NCBI RefSeq assembly: GCF_023073335.1
Contig: NZ_JADPJG010000002.1
Coordinates: 773,664 to 837,663, forward strand
Length of the DNA stretch: 64,000 bases
Direction: 5' to 3'
Source of the DNA: Bradyrhizobium sp. 21
GTDB taxonomy: Bacteria > Pseudomonadota > Alphaproteobacteria > Rhizobiales > Xanthobacteraceae
Shown: positions 26,873-36,817 of the stretch, piece after piece
How the letters are laid out: the number at the start of each line of letters is the position of its first letter
Position numbering within the stretch: position 1 is the first letter of the stretch
The notes under the pieces: generated by a model
The model's input: only the letters and a program-made list of their open reading frames with translations
Database searches by the model: none
What the model was told of the DNA's origin: nothing
Made by a program: the position numbers and the translations under genes

Positions 26873-27310
26873 ATGGGCGGCGTAAGCGTGGGCGTGCTCG
26901 ATCATTTCAACATCCGGACCCGGCATCTGGCCGAGACCGTTCGCTTCTACGAGGACGTGCTGGGCCTGGAAAAAGGCGCCCGGCCGAATTTCGCCTTCCC
27001 CGGCGCCTGGATGTACAGCGAGGGCAAGCCGGTGGTGCACCTCGTCGATATTTCGCCGACCGCGGAGCCACAAAAGCCGGATTCCGGCGTTGTCCACCAC
27101 GTCGCCTTTGTCAGCCGCGGGTTCTATGGCATGAAGCAACGGCTGGCCTCGAAGGGGATGAAATTCGACTCCCGCCAGGTGCCCGGCGGCGACCTCTGGC
27201 AGATCTTCGTCCACGACCCCAACGGGGTCATGATCGAGCTGAATTACGAGGCAGCCCTGGAGCAGGGGGCCGCGCCGGCCGAGATGGCTGGCGATATCGG
27301 CAGGCAGTAG
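26873..27310 (+). CDS. VOC family (glyoxalase/dioxygenase fold) protein
   Basis: The 145-residue single VOC domain is preceded by GGGAGCG. Metal-ligand-type positions are visible: His in GVLDHFNIRT, His in GVVHHVAFVS and Glu in GVMIELNYE. The RHLAETVRFYEDVLGLEKG stretch is the typical first beta-alpha unit. Members include glyoxalase I, fosfomycin-resistance enzymes and dioxygenases. The activity here cannot be assigned. Confidence 0.87.
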   Translation: MGGVSVGVLDHFNIRTRHLAETVRFYEDVLGLEKGARPNFAFPGAWMYSEGKPVVHLVDISPTAEPQKPDSGVVHHVAFVSRGFYGMKQRLASKGMKFDSRQVPGGDLWQIFVHDPNGVMIELNYEAALEQGAAPAEMAGDIGRQ

Positions 27311-27349
27311 CCTTTTGGGCGTTTTCGCTCTAATGGGGCACATCAAGCC

Positions 27350-27425
27350 TTGAGCATGATCTTATCGGAAAACCGCTCCACACTTTGCGCTGGTGCGGCC
27401 CTCCGGGTCCGGATCACGCTTCGTT
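27350..27425. repeat. Short dispersed Bradyrhizobium-type repeat
   Basis: TTGAGCATGATCTTATCGGA, AAACCGCTCCACACTTTGCG and GGTCCGGATCA form the GAGCATGATC-type intergenic repeat I know from many Bradyrhizobium and Rhodopseudomonas sequences. It ends about 14 bases before the Mrp start codon, so the repeat forms the 5' leader of that gene. Confidence 0.6.
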
Positions 27426-27438
27426 CAGGAGAAGCGCT

Positions 27439-28581
27439 TTGAGCGTGACGCAGCAACAGGTTCTCGACAGCCTCGCCAGGATCAAGTCGCCGCGCGGGGT
27501 CGCGCTCACCAATGCCAATGTGCTGAGTGCTATCAGCGCGTCGGACGGCAAGGTGTTCTTCTCGATCAATGTCGATGCGGCCGAGGCGCGGGCCTGGGAA
27601 TCCGTCCGGGCCGAAGCCGAGGCTGCCGTGCGCGCCATGCCCGGGGTCACCACCGTGATGGTGGCGCTGACCGCCGAGCGCAAGGCGGGCGCAGCACCTC
27701 CGCCGTCGCCAACGCCGAGCCGTGGCACGCCAGGCGTGCAGCCGGTCCATGCTCACAAGCCGCCGCCGCAGGGTGGCGCCCAATCGCCGATGGCGCGGCA
27801 GTCCGAGATTCCCGGCGTCGCTGCCGTAATCGCGGTGGCCTCTGGCAAGGGCGGCGTCGGCAAGTCCACCACGGCACTCAATCTGGCGCTGGGCCTGCGC
27901 GACCTCGGCCTCAAGGTCGGGCTGCTCGATGCCGACATCTACGGCCCCTCGGTGCCGCGGCTGACGGGCCTGCACGAGAAGCCGGAGCTGAACGGCGAGC
28001 GCAAGATGATTCCGCTCCGGCGTTTCGGCCTCGCCATCATGTCGATCGGCTTCCTGGTGGAGGAAGAGACCGCGATGATCTGGCGCGGTCCCATGGTGAT
28101 GTCGGCGGTGACGCAGATGCTGCGCGACGTCGAGTGGGGTGCGCTCGACGTGCTCGTTGTCGACATGCCGCCCGGCACGGGCGACGCCCAGCTCACGCTG
28201 GCGCAGAACGTGCCGCTGAAGGGCGCCGTGATCGTCTCGACCCCGCAGGATCTGTCCCTGATCGACGCAAGGCGGGGGCTTGCCATGTTCAAGAAGGTCA
28301 ACGTGCCCGTGCTCGGCATCGTCGAGAACATGAGCTATTTCCAGTGCCCGCATTGCGGCACGAAATCGGATATTTTTGGCCATGGCGGCGCGCGCCACGA
28401 GGCCGAGAAGCTGGGGGTGCCGTTTCTGGGCGAGATCCCCCTGCACATGGCGATTCGCGCCACCTCGGATGCCGGCACGCCCGTGGTCGACAGCGAGCCC
28501 GACAGTCCCCACGCGGCGATCTACCGCGCCATTGCGGGACAGGTCCGGGATCAGCTCAAGGGCGTCATCGCCGCGGCCTGA
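27439..28581 (+). CDS. Mrp/ApbC/NBP35-family Fe-S cluster carrier ATPase
   Basis: The product is 380 residues from TTG at 27439, with AGGAG 7 bases upstream; GTG at 27445 is an alternative. The N-terminal MIP18/DUF59-like domain (VLDSLARIKSPRGVALTNAN) is followed by a Pro-rich linker and the ATPase domain. That domain has the deviant Walker A GKGGVGKSTTALNL, then DADIYGPSVPRL, DMPPGTGDAQLTLAQ and a CPHCG pair that binds the bridging cluster. The enzyme carries Fe-S clusters to apoproteins. The spelling of the repeat-derived leader and the TTG start may limit expression. Confidence 0.9.
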   Translation: MSVTQQQVLDSLARIKSPRGVALTNANVLSAISASDGKVFFSINVDAAEARAWESVRAEAEAAVRAMPGVTTVMVALTAERKAGAAPPPSPTPSRGTPGVQPVHAHKPPPQGGAQSPMARQSEIPGVAAVIAVASGKGGVGKSTTALNLALGLRDLGLKVGLLDADIYGPSVPRLTGLHEKPELNGERKMIPLRRFGLAIMSIGFLVEEETAMIWRGPMVMSAVTQMLRDVEWGALDVLVVDMPPGTGDAQLTLAQNVPLKGAVIVSTPQDLSLIDARRGLAMFKKVNVPVLGIVENMSYFQCPHCGTKSDIFGHGGARHEAEKLGVPFLGEIPLHMAIRATSDAGTPVVDSEPDSPHAAIYRAIAGQVRDQLKGVIAAA

Positions 28582-28674
28582 CCCGGCGCCTGCGTCCATT
28601 CGTCGGGGACATGCGACTTTCGTCGAGCCCCGTCATGCCAATGTCGCGTTCCGCAAGCGGGGCTTCCGTGTTAA

Positions 28675-29877
<1,203 letters not shown>

Positions 29878-29903
29878 TCTTCGAAGTGGTCGCAAGACGA
29901 CAT

Positions 29904-29938
29904 GCCCGGTCTCGTTCGCGAGGCCGGGCCTTTTCTTT
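29904..29938 (+). terminator. Rho-independent terminator after first DctP
   Basis: Eleven-base arms GCCCGGTCTCG and CGAGGCCGGGC (one G-T pair) enclose a TTCG tetraloop, followed by CTTTTCTTT. It lies 26 bases after the stop codon. Confidence 0.85.
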
Positions 29939-30027
29939 GGAACGACGCGATCGGGATAGGCGAGGCGGAAGCCGCCAGCGGCGTGTCGCCGCGGTATGGG
30001 CGGGGTGTCCAACAAAAAATGCGAAAA

Positions 30028-30219
30028 ACAACCCCATGCACAGTAGACGAGGGGTGAGAGGACAAGGCGCTGCAAGTGCCGCCAACAGATTGATGCGATG
30101 GAGTTAATTGGCAGGCCGACCCGAGCATTGCGCGGTCGATGGCAACTTCGAATCTTGGCGGCCAAAGCGGGCAGGCGCGAGTGCATCAGCGCGGCCGTTT
30201 GACTCGTCGGGCAAAACAG
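30028..30219 (-). repeat. Dispersed repeat, copy 2 (inverted relative to copy 1)
   Basis: The exact reverse complements of both blocks of copy 1 (3253-3275 and 3319-3337) occur at 30197-30219 and 30028-30046. Order is preserved, but the spacing is longer (150 bases here, 43 in copy 1). This supports a genuine multi-block repeat with variable middle. Confidence 0.7.
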
Positions 30220-30281
30220 TGGCAGAAAGGCATTATCGCATAATCCGAATTAGCGCCTCGGTGGCGAGCTTGGGATTGACG

Positions 30282-30486
30282 ATGGGCTTCGATCCCGATG
30301 AGGTTCAAAGCGCGCTGCGCAAGGTCTGGTCGTTGGCAACCGCCAGGCAATGGACGGCGAGCATCCGGCGGCAGGACAATGCAACGTCACCTCGCTATTG
30401 ATTCACGAGCTCTTCGGCGGCGACTTGCTGAAGACGCCGCTTCCGGCCGGCGACCATTTTTACAATCGCATCAATCGCAGACGGGG
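30282..30486 (+). pseudogene. YunG-like protein, frameshifted remnant
   Basis: ATG at 30282 opens MGFDPDEVQSALRKVWSLAT and continues to ARQWTA. One missing base near 30360 then shifts the frame to EHPAAGQCNVTSLLIHELFG, followed by GDLLKTPLPAGDHFYNRI. The GQC..T.L...ELFGG.LL.T......HFYNR pattern is that of YunG-like proteins. After NRINRR the similarity stops, so the gene is both frameshifted and truncated. Confidence 0.55.
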
Positions 30487-30518
30487 GGCAGGAGTGGGTG
30501 CGGGAAATCAGCTAAACA

Positions 30519-31520
30519 TCAATTCGCAAGACGGTCTTTGCTCATGCGCAGGATGACCACCACACCCTCTTCCGACCAGTCAAAAGTTATAGTGCCGCCA
30601 AGCTGGGCGGCCATACTTCGGTGCATCAACTGGCTTCCAAAGCCTTCGAGCTTGGTTGGAGCGACAACAGGAGGACCGCCCCGCTCCGTCCACTTGACCA
30701 CGACCTCGTCCTCGTGGGCGTTGCACGATACATCCAGGGTGCCACTTGAAAGCGACAGCGCACCGTATTTCGCGGAGTTGGTTGCCAGTTCATGCATCAC
30801 CAGGGCAAGTGCTGTGCTGGAAGCCTCTCCCACTTTCATCTTGGGGACCGAGACACGAATTCGAACGCTGGCTCCTTCCTCATCGTACGGCGCAAGCAGA
30901 ACGGAGATGAGGTCTCCAAGAAGCGTCCCCTCTCTATTTCGTCCAGGTACCGGGCGAACAAGGTCCTGAGCGCGTCCCAGAGCGATCAGGCGACTGGTCA
31001 GTTCCTGGGCCATATCTTCTTTTGATGCTGCCGAGCGTGAGCTCATGTGGGTCAGCGCCGTTGCGACGGTCAGAAGGTTTTTCAGCCGGTGGCTCATCTC
31101 GCCCGCCAGTAGCTCGTTGGCTTCCTCAGCTTGCTTGCGTTGGGTTACGTCCAGGAAAATACCGAACATTGTTCGATCCGCGATGTCGGCATCGTCGCCT
31201 TGGCCCCGAGCGGAAATCCAACGGATATCGCTGCCGGTTAGAATACGAAAATCTATCTCGTAAGAGCCGACGACCGCGCGAGTAGCTGCAAATGCCGATC
31301 TCACCCTCTCGAGATCCGCTGGGTGGATGTTTTTGGACAGTATCTCGAAGGTAATTTTCTGCTCGCCCTTGGGCACCTCCCAAAGGTCGTATGCGGGTTC
31401 ATCCATGGTGATGGCGTCGGTATCAACGTTCCAGGACCATAAAGCGACACCGGCGGCGCGAGTGGCAGCCCGGAGGTGCTTTTCGTGCCACAAGGGTATC
31501 GTCACCTGGCTAGGAGACAT
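30519..31520 (-). CDS. PAS-domain sensor histidine kinase of the HWE/HisKA_2 type
   Basis: The 333-residue soluble kinase has no membrane segment. A PAS domain spans about residues 20-130 (WSWNVDTDAITMDEPAYDLW, then IFLDVTQRKQAEE). The phosphoacceptor region is ELLAGEMSHRLKNLLTVATA, the form seen in HWE-type kinases, which are common in rhizobia. The ATPase domain has LVMHELATNSAKYGALS and a short C-terminal GFGSQLMHRSMAAQLGG. Such proteins often act in light, redox or general stress signalling. No partner regulator adjoins it. Confidence 0.9.
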   Translation of the reverse strand: MSPSQVTIPLWHEKHLRAATRAAGVALWSWNVDTDAITMDEPAYDLWEVPKGEQKITFEILSKNIHPADLERVRSAFAATRAVVGSYEIDFRILTGSDIRWISARGQGDDADIADRTMFGIFLDVTQRKQAEEANELLAGEMSHRLKNLLTVATALTHMSSRSAASKEDMAQELTSRLIALGRAQDLVRPVPGRNREGTLLGDLISVLLAPYDEEGASVRIRVSVPKMKVGEASSTALALVMHELATNSAKYGALSLSSGTLDVSCNAHEDEVVVKWTERGGPPVVAPTKLEGFGSQLMHRSMAAQLGGTITFDWSEEGVVVILRMSKDRLAN

Positions 31521-31726
31521 TGCGCTTTGCTTTCCCGCTTATCCGACCTCATCAGCACCTCTGCCGACGGGGGATCGACAGATACCATACCTGGTCGAAA
31601 AGGTCTCTGCTCGATCGAAAGGGCGGGTTGTAGTGTGGTCGCACGCCCGAGTCGGCTCAGAAGCGATCCTCGGCAAACGAGCCATGAGGTTCGTCGACGG
31701 CCATAAGCGCCGTTGTTGTGCAACGA

Positions 31727-31813
31727 CTATGCATTGCTCGGCGAACCATCATCTGGCAATTTTGAGGTGAGCTCGATTTTGAGCGTATCGACGAACTGGT
31801 AAGGCAGCATCAT
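31727..31813 (-). CDS. Tiny ORF of 28 codons, unproven
   Basis: An ATGATG start at 31813/31810 leads to MMLPYQFVDTLKIELTSKLP and ends at TAG 31727-31729. It begins 12 bases after the stop of the 44-codon ORF. No clear ribosome-binding site or homologue is apparent. It is listed only because the two tiny frames sit in tandem behind the hydrolase. Confidence 0.2.
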   Translation of the reverse strand: MMLPYQFVDTLKIELTSKLPDDGSPSNA

Positions 31814-31825
31814 TGGACGAGGGCG

Positions 31826-31960
31826 CTACGCCGGGTCATCGTCCTTGAAGTACTCGGCGTCTTCTTCGGAAATTGCGTTCCGCCGCTTGCTCGCCAACAA
31901 TCTGCTCTCAGGCGCCTGAGGTCTCTCGGGGCTGTTGTACGCCTGGGCCCTCCCTTCCAT
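31826..31960 (-). CDS. Small 44-residue acidic-tailed protein, unproven
   Basis: ATG at 31960 overlaps the 3' end of the alpha/beta hydrolase in another frame. It encodes MEGRAQAYNSPERPQAPESR, a basic LLASKRRN segment and an acidic tail EEDAEYFKDDDPA. The last 26 codons lie outside any other gene. The basic-then-acidic pattern and clean stop look protein-like. There is no recognised family and the ribosome-binding site is weak. Confidence 0.35.
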   Translation of the reverse strand: MEGRAQAYNSPERPQAPESRLLASKRRNAISEEDAEYFKDDDPA

Positions 31961-32966
31961 GAGTCAACACGGCCTCGGCAGCAGCTTCGTCGATGGCCGC
32001 CATCACGTCAGCGGTTGCGGAATGATGAATCATGTGTCCCGCTCCGTCGATCCGGCGCAATTTGCTCTGCTTGAGCTCGCCATGCAGCCTGACCGACTGC
32101 TTGATATCGATCAGACGGTCGTCCTGGCCCGCGATAATGATCGTGGGCATCTTGAGTTCTGCATAAGTCTTCGAACCTGAGACCGCGGCGGGGATCAACA
32201 ACGTCGCTTCGGCCGCCGCGGCCCGCATCTGCGATGGGCGGAGCGCCATTTCTTTCGGAAAGCCTGCGAACTTGTTCGGGACCGGCCGAGGGCCAAACAG
32301 CTTGCGCAACATCGCTGGCCACATCATTCGAGCGGCCAGCGGCGAGATCGTCGAGCTGATGATGTCCCCGACCATCGGTAGGGCAGACAGCACCGACGCC
32401 GCGCTGTCCGAGCGGGGAGTCGCGAAATAATAACCTGAGGCCAGCACGAGAGCCTGCACGAGCGCACGATGTCTTGTCGCCAGCGCAACCGCAACCGACG
32501 CTCCCCACGAATGACCAAGGACAATCGCTTGAGAGACGCCCAATTGATCGAGCGCCTTCTTGAACAGGTCCGCTTGGGCATCCGGGGTCCAGACGACGTG
32601 CCTCGGCCGCGAGCTATGGCCAAAACCGGGACGATCGAACACGATGACCCTGTAGTTCTCGGCTGCGAGATCGATCAATCCACTCGAGTCGAAATCCTGG
32701 ACCATGCTGCCATTGCCGTGGAACAAAACCAGCGGCGTGCCCGTGCCACGTTCGAGATAGTGCAGGCGGACCCCCTCGATGTCGATGAACCGCCCCTGCG
32801 GAGGATTATCGCGCTGCGCTTTGTTCGCGAGTCCCCGGTTTATGATTGCGGTAGCCGCAACGAAGGTACCTGCGGCAGCAAACGCGGCGGCGCCCGGATG
32901 TCGCGTGATGGCGGTCAGGGAGTTGGATAGAAGGGAGCTGGAACGTGTTCGTCGTGCAAGGCGCAT
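31908..32966 (-). CDS. Alpha/beta hydrolase, membrane-anchored
   Basis: The product is 352 residues from ATG at 32966, chosen because GAGG lies 8 bases upstream; ATG 32972 is possible. An N-terminal hydrophobic segment (AAAFAAAGTFVAATAIINRG) would anchor it in the membrane. The fold is canonical: HG oxyanion loop TPLVLFHGNGSMVQDF, nucleophile elbow VLGHSWGASVAVAL, acidic residue in IIIAGQDDRLIDI and catalytic His in IDGAGHMIHHS. The substrate is unknown. It is divergent from the two-component genes at 33277. Confidence 0.88.
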   Translation of the reverse strand: MRLARRTRSSSLLSNSLTAITRHPGAAAFAAAGTFVAATAIINRGLANKAQRDNPPQGRFIDIEGVRLHYLERGTGTPLVLFHGNGSMVQDFDSSGLIDLAAENYRVIVFDRPGFGHSSRPRHVVWTPDAQADLFKKALDQLGVSQAIVLGHSWGASVAVALATRHRALVQALVLASGYYFATPRSDSAASVLSALPMVGDIISSTISPLAARMMWPAMLRKLFGPRPVPNKFAGFPKEMALRPSQMRAAAAEATLLIPAAVSGSKTYAELKMPTIIIAGQDDRLIDIKQSVRLHGELKQSKLRRIDGAGHMIHHSATADVMAAIDEAAAEAVLTHGREGPGVQQPRETSGA

Positions 32967-33276
32967 GTGCATTACCTCAGGTGGTCTGCACGACGCCCCA
33001 TCAGATGAGAAATGTTGCAGCTGGGTTAAACGGTTCGCCGGGGTGTTCGTTCCTCGGCGAGGTCGATGCGTGCCGGCGGCGGGGTGCAAGGAGGCAAACT
33101 TCCGCGCCATACGCGACCTCATCCGCAGGTGCCTGATTGCCTTACAGGAACCTGACGGAGGCGAGCGGCAGGGGCCGCCGCAGCTTTTTCGCTGGCCGTC
33201 CGGCCTCGGATGGTGGAAGACAGCGAAGATGCGGCGCGAGCCGTGCGGTGAAACCGGCCTATCCGGCGGACATGCG
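32967..33276. other. Divergent intergenic region, hydrolase / response regulator
   Basis: These 310 bases hold the promoters of both flanking genes. An open frame continues upstream of the response regulator, but its sequence is not conserved-looking. I see no hairpin or repeat. Confidence 0.4.
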
Positions 33277-33951
33277 ATGCGCCTTCTGATCGTCGAGGAC
33301 AATGCCGAGCTGTCGCGGCTGGTGGCCGGCGGGCTGTCGGCGGCGGGCTACGAGAGCGACATCGTGGGCAGCGTGGCCGAGGCGCGCGAGGCGGTGAGCA
33401 GCGTCAGCTATGCCGCGATGATCCTCGACCTCGGTCTGCCCGACGGCGACGGGCTGTCGGTGCTGCGGGAGTTGCGCCGGCAGATGGAGCCGCTGCCGGT
33501 GCTGGTGCTGACCGCGCGCGGCGGCTTGCAGGACCGCGTCAGTGGCCTGCGCAGCGGCGCCGACGACTATCTCGCAAAGCCGTTCGCGATGGAGGAGCTG
33601 GTGGCGCGGCTGGAGGCGATCCTGCGCCGGCCGGGCCAGTTGCTCGGCCGCTCGCTGCGCCTTGCCAACCTCGTCTACGACACCGAGAGTCGCCAGATCT
33701 TCGTCGACGACCAGCCGCGCATCATCTCTGCGCGCGAGACCTCGGTGCTGGAGATCTTGCTGCGCCGGCAGGGGCGGGTGGTGCCGAAGAAGAACGTCGA
33801 GGATCACATCTTCGGCCTCGACGGCGAGGTCGCCTCAAATGCGGTCGAGGTCTACGTCTCGCGGCTGCGCAAGCAGCTCACCGAGCACGGCGCAAAAGTC
33901 GTGATCCACACCATTCGCGGCGTCGGCTATCTCATGGCCGAGGAGAAGTAA
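33277..33951 (+). CDS. OmpR-family response regulator (TctD-like)
   Basis: The product is 224 residues from ATG at 33277, where the receiver begins at once (MRLLIVEDNAELSRLVAGGL). The phosphoacceptor Asp is in AAMILDLGLPDGDGL, the switch Thr in VLVLTARGG and the Lys in DDYLAKPFAMEELVARL. The C-terminal winged helix has ISARETSVLEILLRRQGRVV and NAVEVYVSRLRKQL. It overlaps the kinase gene unit (stop 33951, kinase GTG 33953), forming a classical pair. The TctD type suggests control of carboxylate uptake, which fits nearby TRAP genes. Confidence 0.93.
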   Translation: MRLLIVEDNAELSRLVAGGLSAAGYESDIVGSVAEAREAVSSVSYAAMILDLGLPDGDGLSVLRELRRQMEPLPVLVLTARGGLQDRVSGLRSGADDYLAKPFAMEELVARLEAILRRPGQLLGRSLRLANLVYDTESRQIFVDDQPRIISARETSVLEILLRRQGRVVPKKNVEDHIFGLDGEVASNAVEVYVSRLRKQLTEHGAKVVIHTIRGVGYLMAEEK

Positions 33952-33952
33952 G

Positions 33953-35347
33953 GTGGCGCAGGTCGGAACTCGCGCCCGCTTCTATGCGAGATCGCCGACC
34001 TTCAAATCGTTGATCTGGCGCATCGTGTTCCTGCACATCGTGGCGATCGCGGTGGTCGCGATCTTCCTGCCGCTGGTCCTGTTCTGGCTGCTCAATTCCG
34101 AGATCGACCAGCTGCACCGCGACGCCATGCGCGCGCAGGCCGAGGTGCTCGCCGAGCGCATCGTCGCCCAGCCCGACGGCCTGTTGACGTTCAACCTGCC
34201 CGACAGCCTCAGGGGCCTCTATTCAGAAGCCTATGGCCGCTACCAGTACGACATTCGTGATGCGGAGGGTCATCTGCTGTTCTCGTCGCGCCACAAGACG
34301 GGCACGGCCACAGCCGCGCCGCCACTTTCCGAGACGATCTCCGGCGCCGGCGTCACCCGCACCGTTGACGGCAAGGTGATACGCATTCGCGTCGCGGAAG
34401 ACCTCGCGCACCGCGACGTCATCATCGACGACATCGTGTCGAATTTCTTCCGGCGAGTGGGATGGACCACCATTCCGATCCTGCTGATCCTGCTCGCCAC
34501 CGACATCATCATCTTCCGCCGCGCGATCGCGCCGCTGTGGAAGGCCTCGGAAGAGGCGAGCAATATCGGGCCGGCGCGCACCGACATCCGCCTGCCGACC
34601 GAGCAGATCCCGCGCGAGATCATGCCGCTCGTCACCGCCGTCAACCACGCGCTCGATCGTCTCGAGGACGGCTTTCGCGTGCAGCGGCAGTTCACGGCCG
34701 ATGCCGCGCATCAATTGCGCACTCCGCTCGCGATCCTGCGCACGCGCGTCGAGACGCTTCACGACGGCGCCGCGAGGAAGGCGCTGGATGCCGACATCGA
34801 AGCCATGAGCCGCATCGTCGCCCAGCTGCTGGAGATCGCCGAGCTCGACACGCTGGTGCTCGATCCCGGCGAGACCGCCGATTTACGCGCCGTCTGCGCC
34901 GAAGTGGTCGGCGCGATCGCACCGTTCGCGATCGCGCAGCACAAGGACGTTGCCCTCAAGGGCACTGACGCGCCGGTGCTGATCCACGGCAATTCCGAGA
35001 TGCTCCAGCGTGCGATCTTCAACCTCGCCGAAAACGCCATCAAGTTCACGGCACGGGATACCTGCGTCGATATCGAGGTCAGCGAGGACGGTGCCGTGCG
35101 GGTGCGCGATTGCGGCCCGGGCATCGCGGAAGCGGAGCGCGAATTGATCTTTCAGCGCTTCTGGCGCGCCGACCGCCAGCGCAGCGACGGTGCGGGCCTG
35201 GGCTTGTCGATCGTGCGCGGGGTGGCCGACGATCATGATGCGACGGTTGCCGTGGAGAACCTCCCCGGTGGCGGCGCGGAGTTTACGCTGCGGTTCAGGC
35301 AGGTTGCTTCACGCTCCCACAAGGGAGACGGGGAAAGCGACAGCTAG
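33953..35347 (+). CDS. Sensor histidine kinase (TctE-like)
   Basis: The product is 464 residues from GTG at 33953, two bases after the regulator stop, with AGGAG upstream. Two membrane segments bracket a periplasmic sensor loop (FLHIVAIAVVAIFLPLVLFW and WTTIPILLILLATDIIIF). HisKA is RQFTADAAHQLRTPLAILRT, followed by the N box NLAENAIKFTARD and G boxes RDCGPGIAEAE and GAGLGLSIVRGVADDHD. The layout matches the two-component sensors of tricarboxylate/dicarboxylate uptake. It converges on the M20 peptidase gene with a 4-base overlap (CTAG). Confidence 0.92.
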   Translation: MAQVGTRARFYARSPTFKSLIWRIVFLHIVAIAVVAIFLPLVLFWLLNSEIDQLHRDAMRAQAEVLAERIVAQPDGLLTFNLPDSLRGLYSEAYGRYQYDIRDAEGHLLFSSRHKTGTATAAPPLSETISGAGVTRTVDGKVIRIRVAEDLAHRDVIIDDIVSNFFRRVGWTTIPILLILLATDIIIFRRAIAPLWKASEEASNIGPARTDIRLPTEQIPREIMPLVTAVNHALDRLEDGFRVQRQFTADAAHQLRTPLAILRTRVETLHDGAARKALDADIEAMSRIVAQLLEIAELDTLVLDPGETADLRAVCAEVVGAIAPFAIAQHKDVALKGTDAPVLIHGNSEMLQRAIFNLAENAIKFTARDTCVDIEVSEDGAVRVRDCGPGIAEAERELIFQRFWRADRQRSDGAGLGLSIVRGVADDHDATVAVENLPGGGAEFTLRFRQVASRSHKGDGESDS

Positions 35348-36645
35348 TTCAGCTTGCCGGTGGACAAATCCATGATCATGCGCGTGGTCAAATAAAGCCG
35401 CGGCACGATGCTGTTGAGCTGCACATATTCGGCATCGTTGGAATGCGCGCCGAAGCCCGACAGGCCCATGCCTTCCACCACGGCCCCGTTGGTCTTGAGC
35501 GCGGCGAACGCGGCGTCGGTGCCGCCGCCGGTCGCCTTCTCGTCGACTTTGAGGGGCAGTCCAAGCTCCTGATAAATGGTCTTGCCGTATGCCGCCACGC
35601 GGCGTGAGGCGTCGTTGGCCTCCAGCGGCGGACGGCGCACCTCGAATTTCAGCGCGACCCTGGAGTCGGGCAGCAGGTGATTCTTGATCTTCTCCTGAAG
35701 CGTCTTCTCCAGCTCGTTGAAATCGGCGACCTTTAGCGCGCGCGCGTCGGCCTGGGCGGTAGCCTCGGCGGGGATCACGTTACGGTTGGTGCCGGCCTGG
35801 GAGACCGTCCAGTTCAGTTTCAGGCCCTGCTCCGGTTTAGACAAGTCCTTCATCTGCAGCACCTGGTGCGAGAGTTCGTAAAGCGCGTTGACGCCACCCT
35901 CGGGTCGTGAACCTGCATGCGAGGACTTGCCCTGCACCGTGAGATAGGCCGAGCCGATGCCGCTGGTGGCCAGCCGCAGCGTGCCGTCGGTACCACCGCC
36001 TTCAAACGAGAACACCACATCCTGATCCGAGGCGAACCTGGTGATGGTGCTGCGCCAGCCCGGCGAGGAAATCTCCTCGTCGCCATTGGTGAGCACCGTC
36101 AGCGTGCCGTAATCCCTGAAGCTCAGCTTCTGCAGCAACGCCACAGTATGGAGAATGAGCGCGACGCCCTGCTTGTCGTCGGCAATGCCAAGGCCGTAGG
36201 CCTTGTCGTCGTCGATACGGAACGGTTGATCCTTCAGCATGCCCTTCAGGTACACCGTGTCCATGTGGGCGATCAGCATGATCTTCTTGCTGCCTGTACC
36301 CTTGAACACGGCGTGTACGGCCGGGCCGATCTTCTCGGGTGTGTCGTCGAGGCGATAGACGTCGGTGGGTTGCAGGATCTCCACTGCGCCGCCGAGCTGC
36401 TTGAGCTGGCCGGCTACGCGCTCGGCGATCTGGTTCAAGCCTTCGACATCCTTGCTGCCGGATTCGATGCTGACGAGATCGCGCAGCGTATCGAGTAGCG
36501 GCTGCTGCTCCTTTTGCGCCAGCTCATGGATGTCGGCCATGACCTTCGCACCGGGCTCCGCATGCGCCGTGATTGCAGCACTTGCCAGCCATAGCGACGC
36601 GATCAACGGAGCAACGAGCGATGGAGCAGGGTGCGGTCGAGACAT
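35344..36645 (-). CDS. M20 family zinc peptidase, glutamate carboxypeptidase-like
   Basis: The product is 433 residues with a Sec signal peptide (MSRPHPAPSLVAPLIASLWL, cleavage near AHA-E), so it acts in the periplasm. Zinc-site motifs are KIMLIAHMDTVYLKG, LGIADDKQGVALIL and LTNGDEEISSPGWRST (catalytic Glu-Glu), with a C-terminal GFGAHSNDAEYVQ. A dimerisation domain with SHAGSRPEGGVNALYEL lies between them. The family includes carboxypeptidase G2, which releases C-terminal glutamate. Its products could feed the neighbouring TRAP uptake system, but that is conjecture. Confidence 0.9.
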   Translation of the reverse strand: MSRPHPAPSLVAPLIASLWLASAAITAHAEPGAKVMADIHELAQKEQQPLLDTLRDLVSIESGSKDVEGLNQIAERVAGQLKQLGGAVEILQPTDVYRLDDTPEKIGPAVHAVFKGTGSKKIMLIAHMDTVYLKGMLKDQPFRIDDDKAYGLGIADDKQGVALILHTVALLQKLSFRDYGTLTVLTNGDEEISSPGWRSTITRFASDQDVVFSFEGGGTDGTLRLATSGIGSAYLTVQGKSSHAGSRPEGGVNALYELSHQVLQMKDLSKPEQGLKLNWTVSQAGTNRNVIPAEATAQADARALKVADFNELEKTLQEKIKNHLLPDSRVALKFEVRRPPLEANDASRRVAAYGKTIYQELGLPLKVDEKATGGGTDAAFAALKTNGAVVEGMGLSGFGAHSNDAEYVQLNSIVPRLYLTTRMIMDLSTGKLN

Positions 36646-36817
36646 GCGTGGCGGCCCTAGGTTGGGGGATGGCGCGGTATGCCCGTGTTTCCGGCGCTTG
36701 TCACGTGCCCGGCGCAGCCGTCATGCCCCGCCGAGGCGAACGTGGCGTGGAGGGCCAGCGCCGGTCGCCTAAGCCTAAAGTCGTAGGACCGGATGGCGCG
36801 GGAGCTGGGCATTTTTG

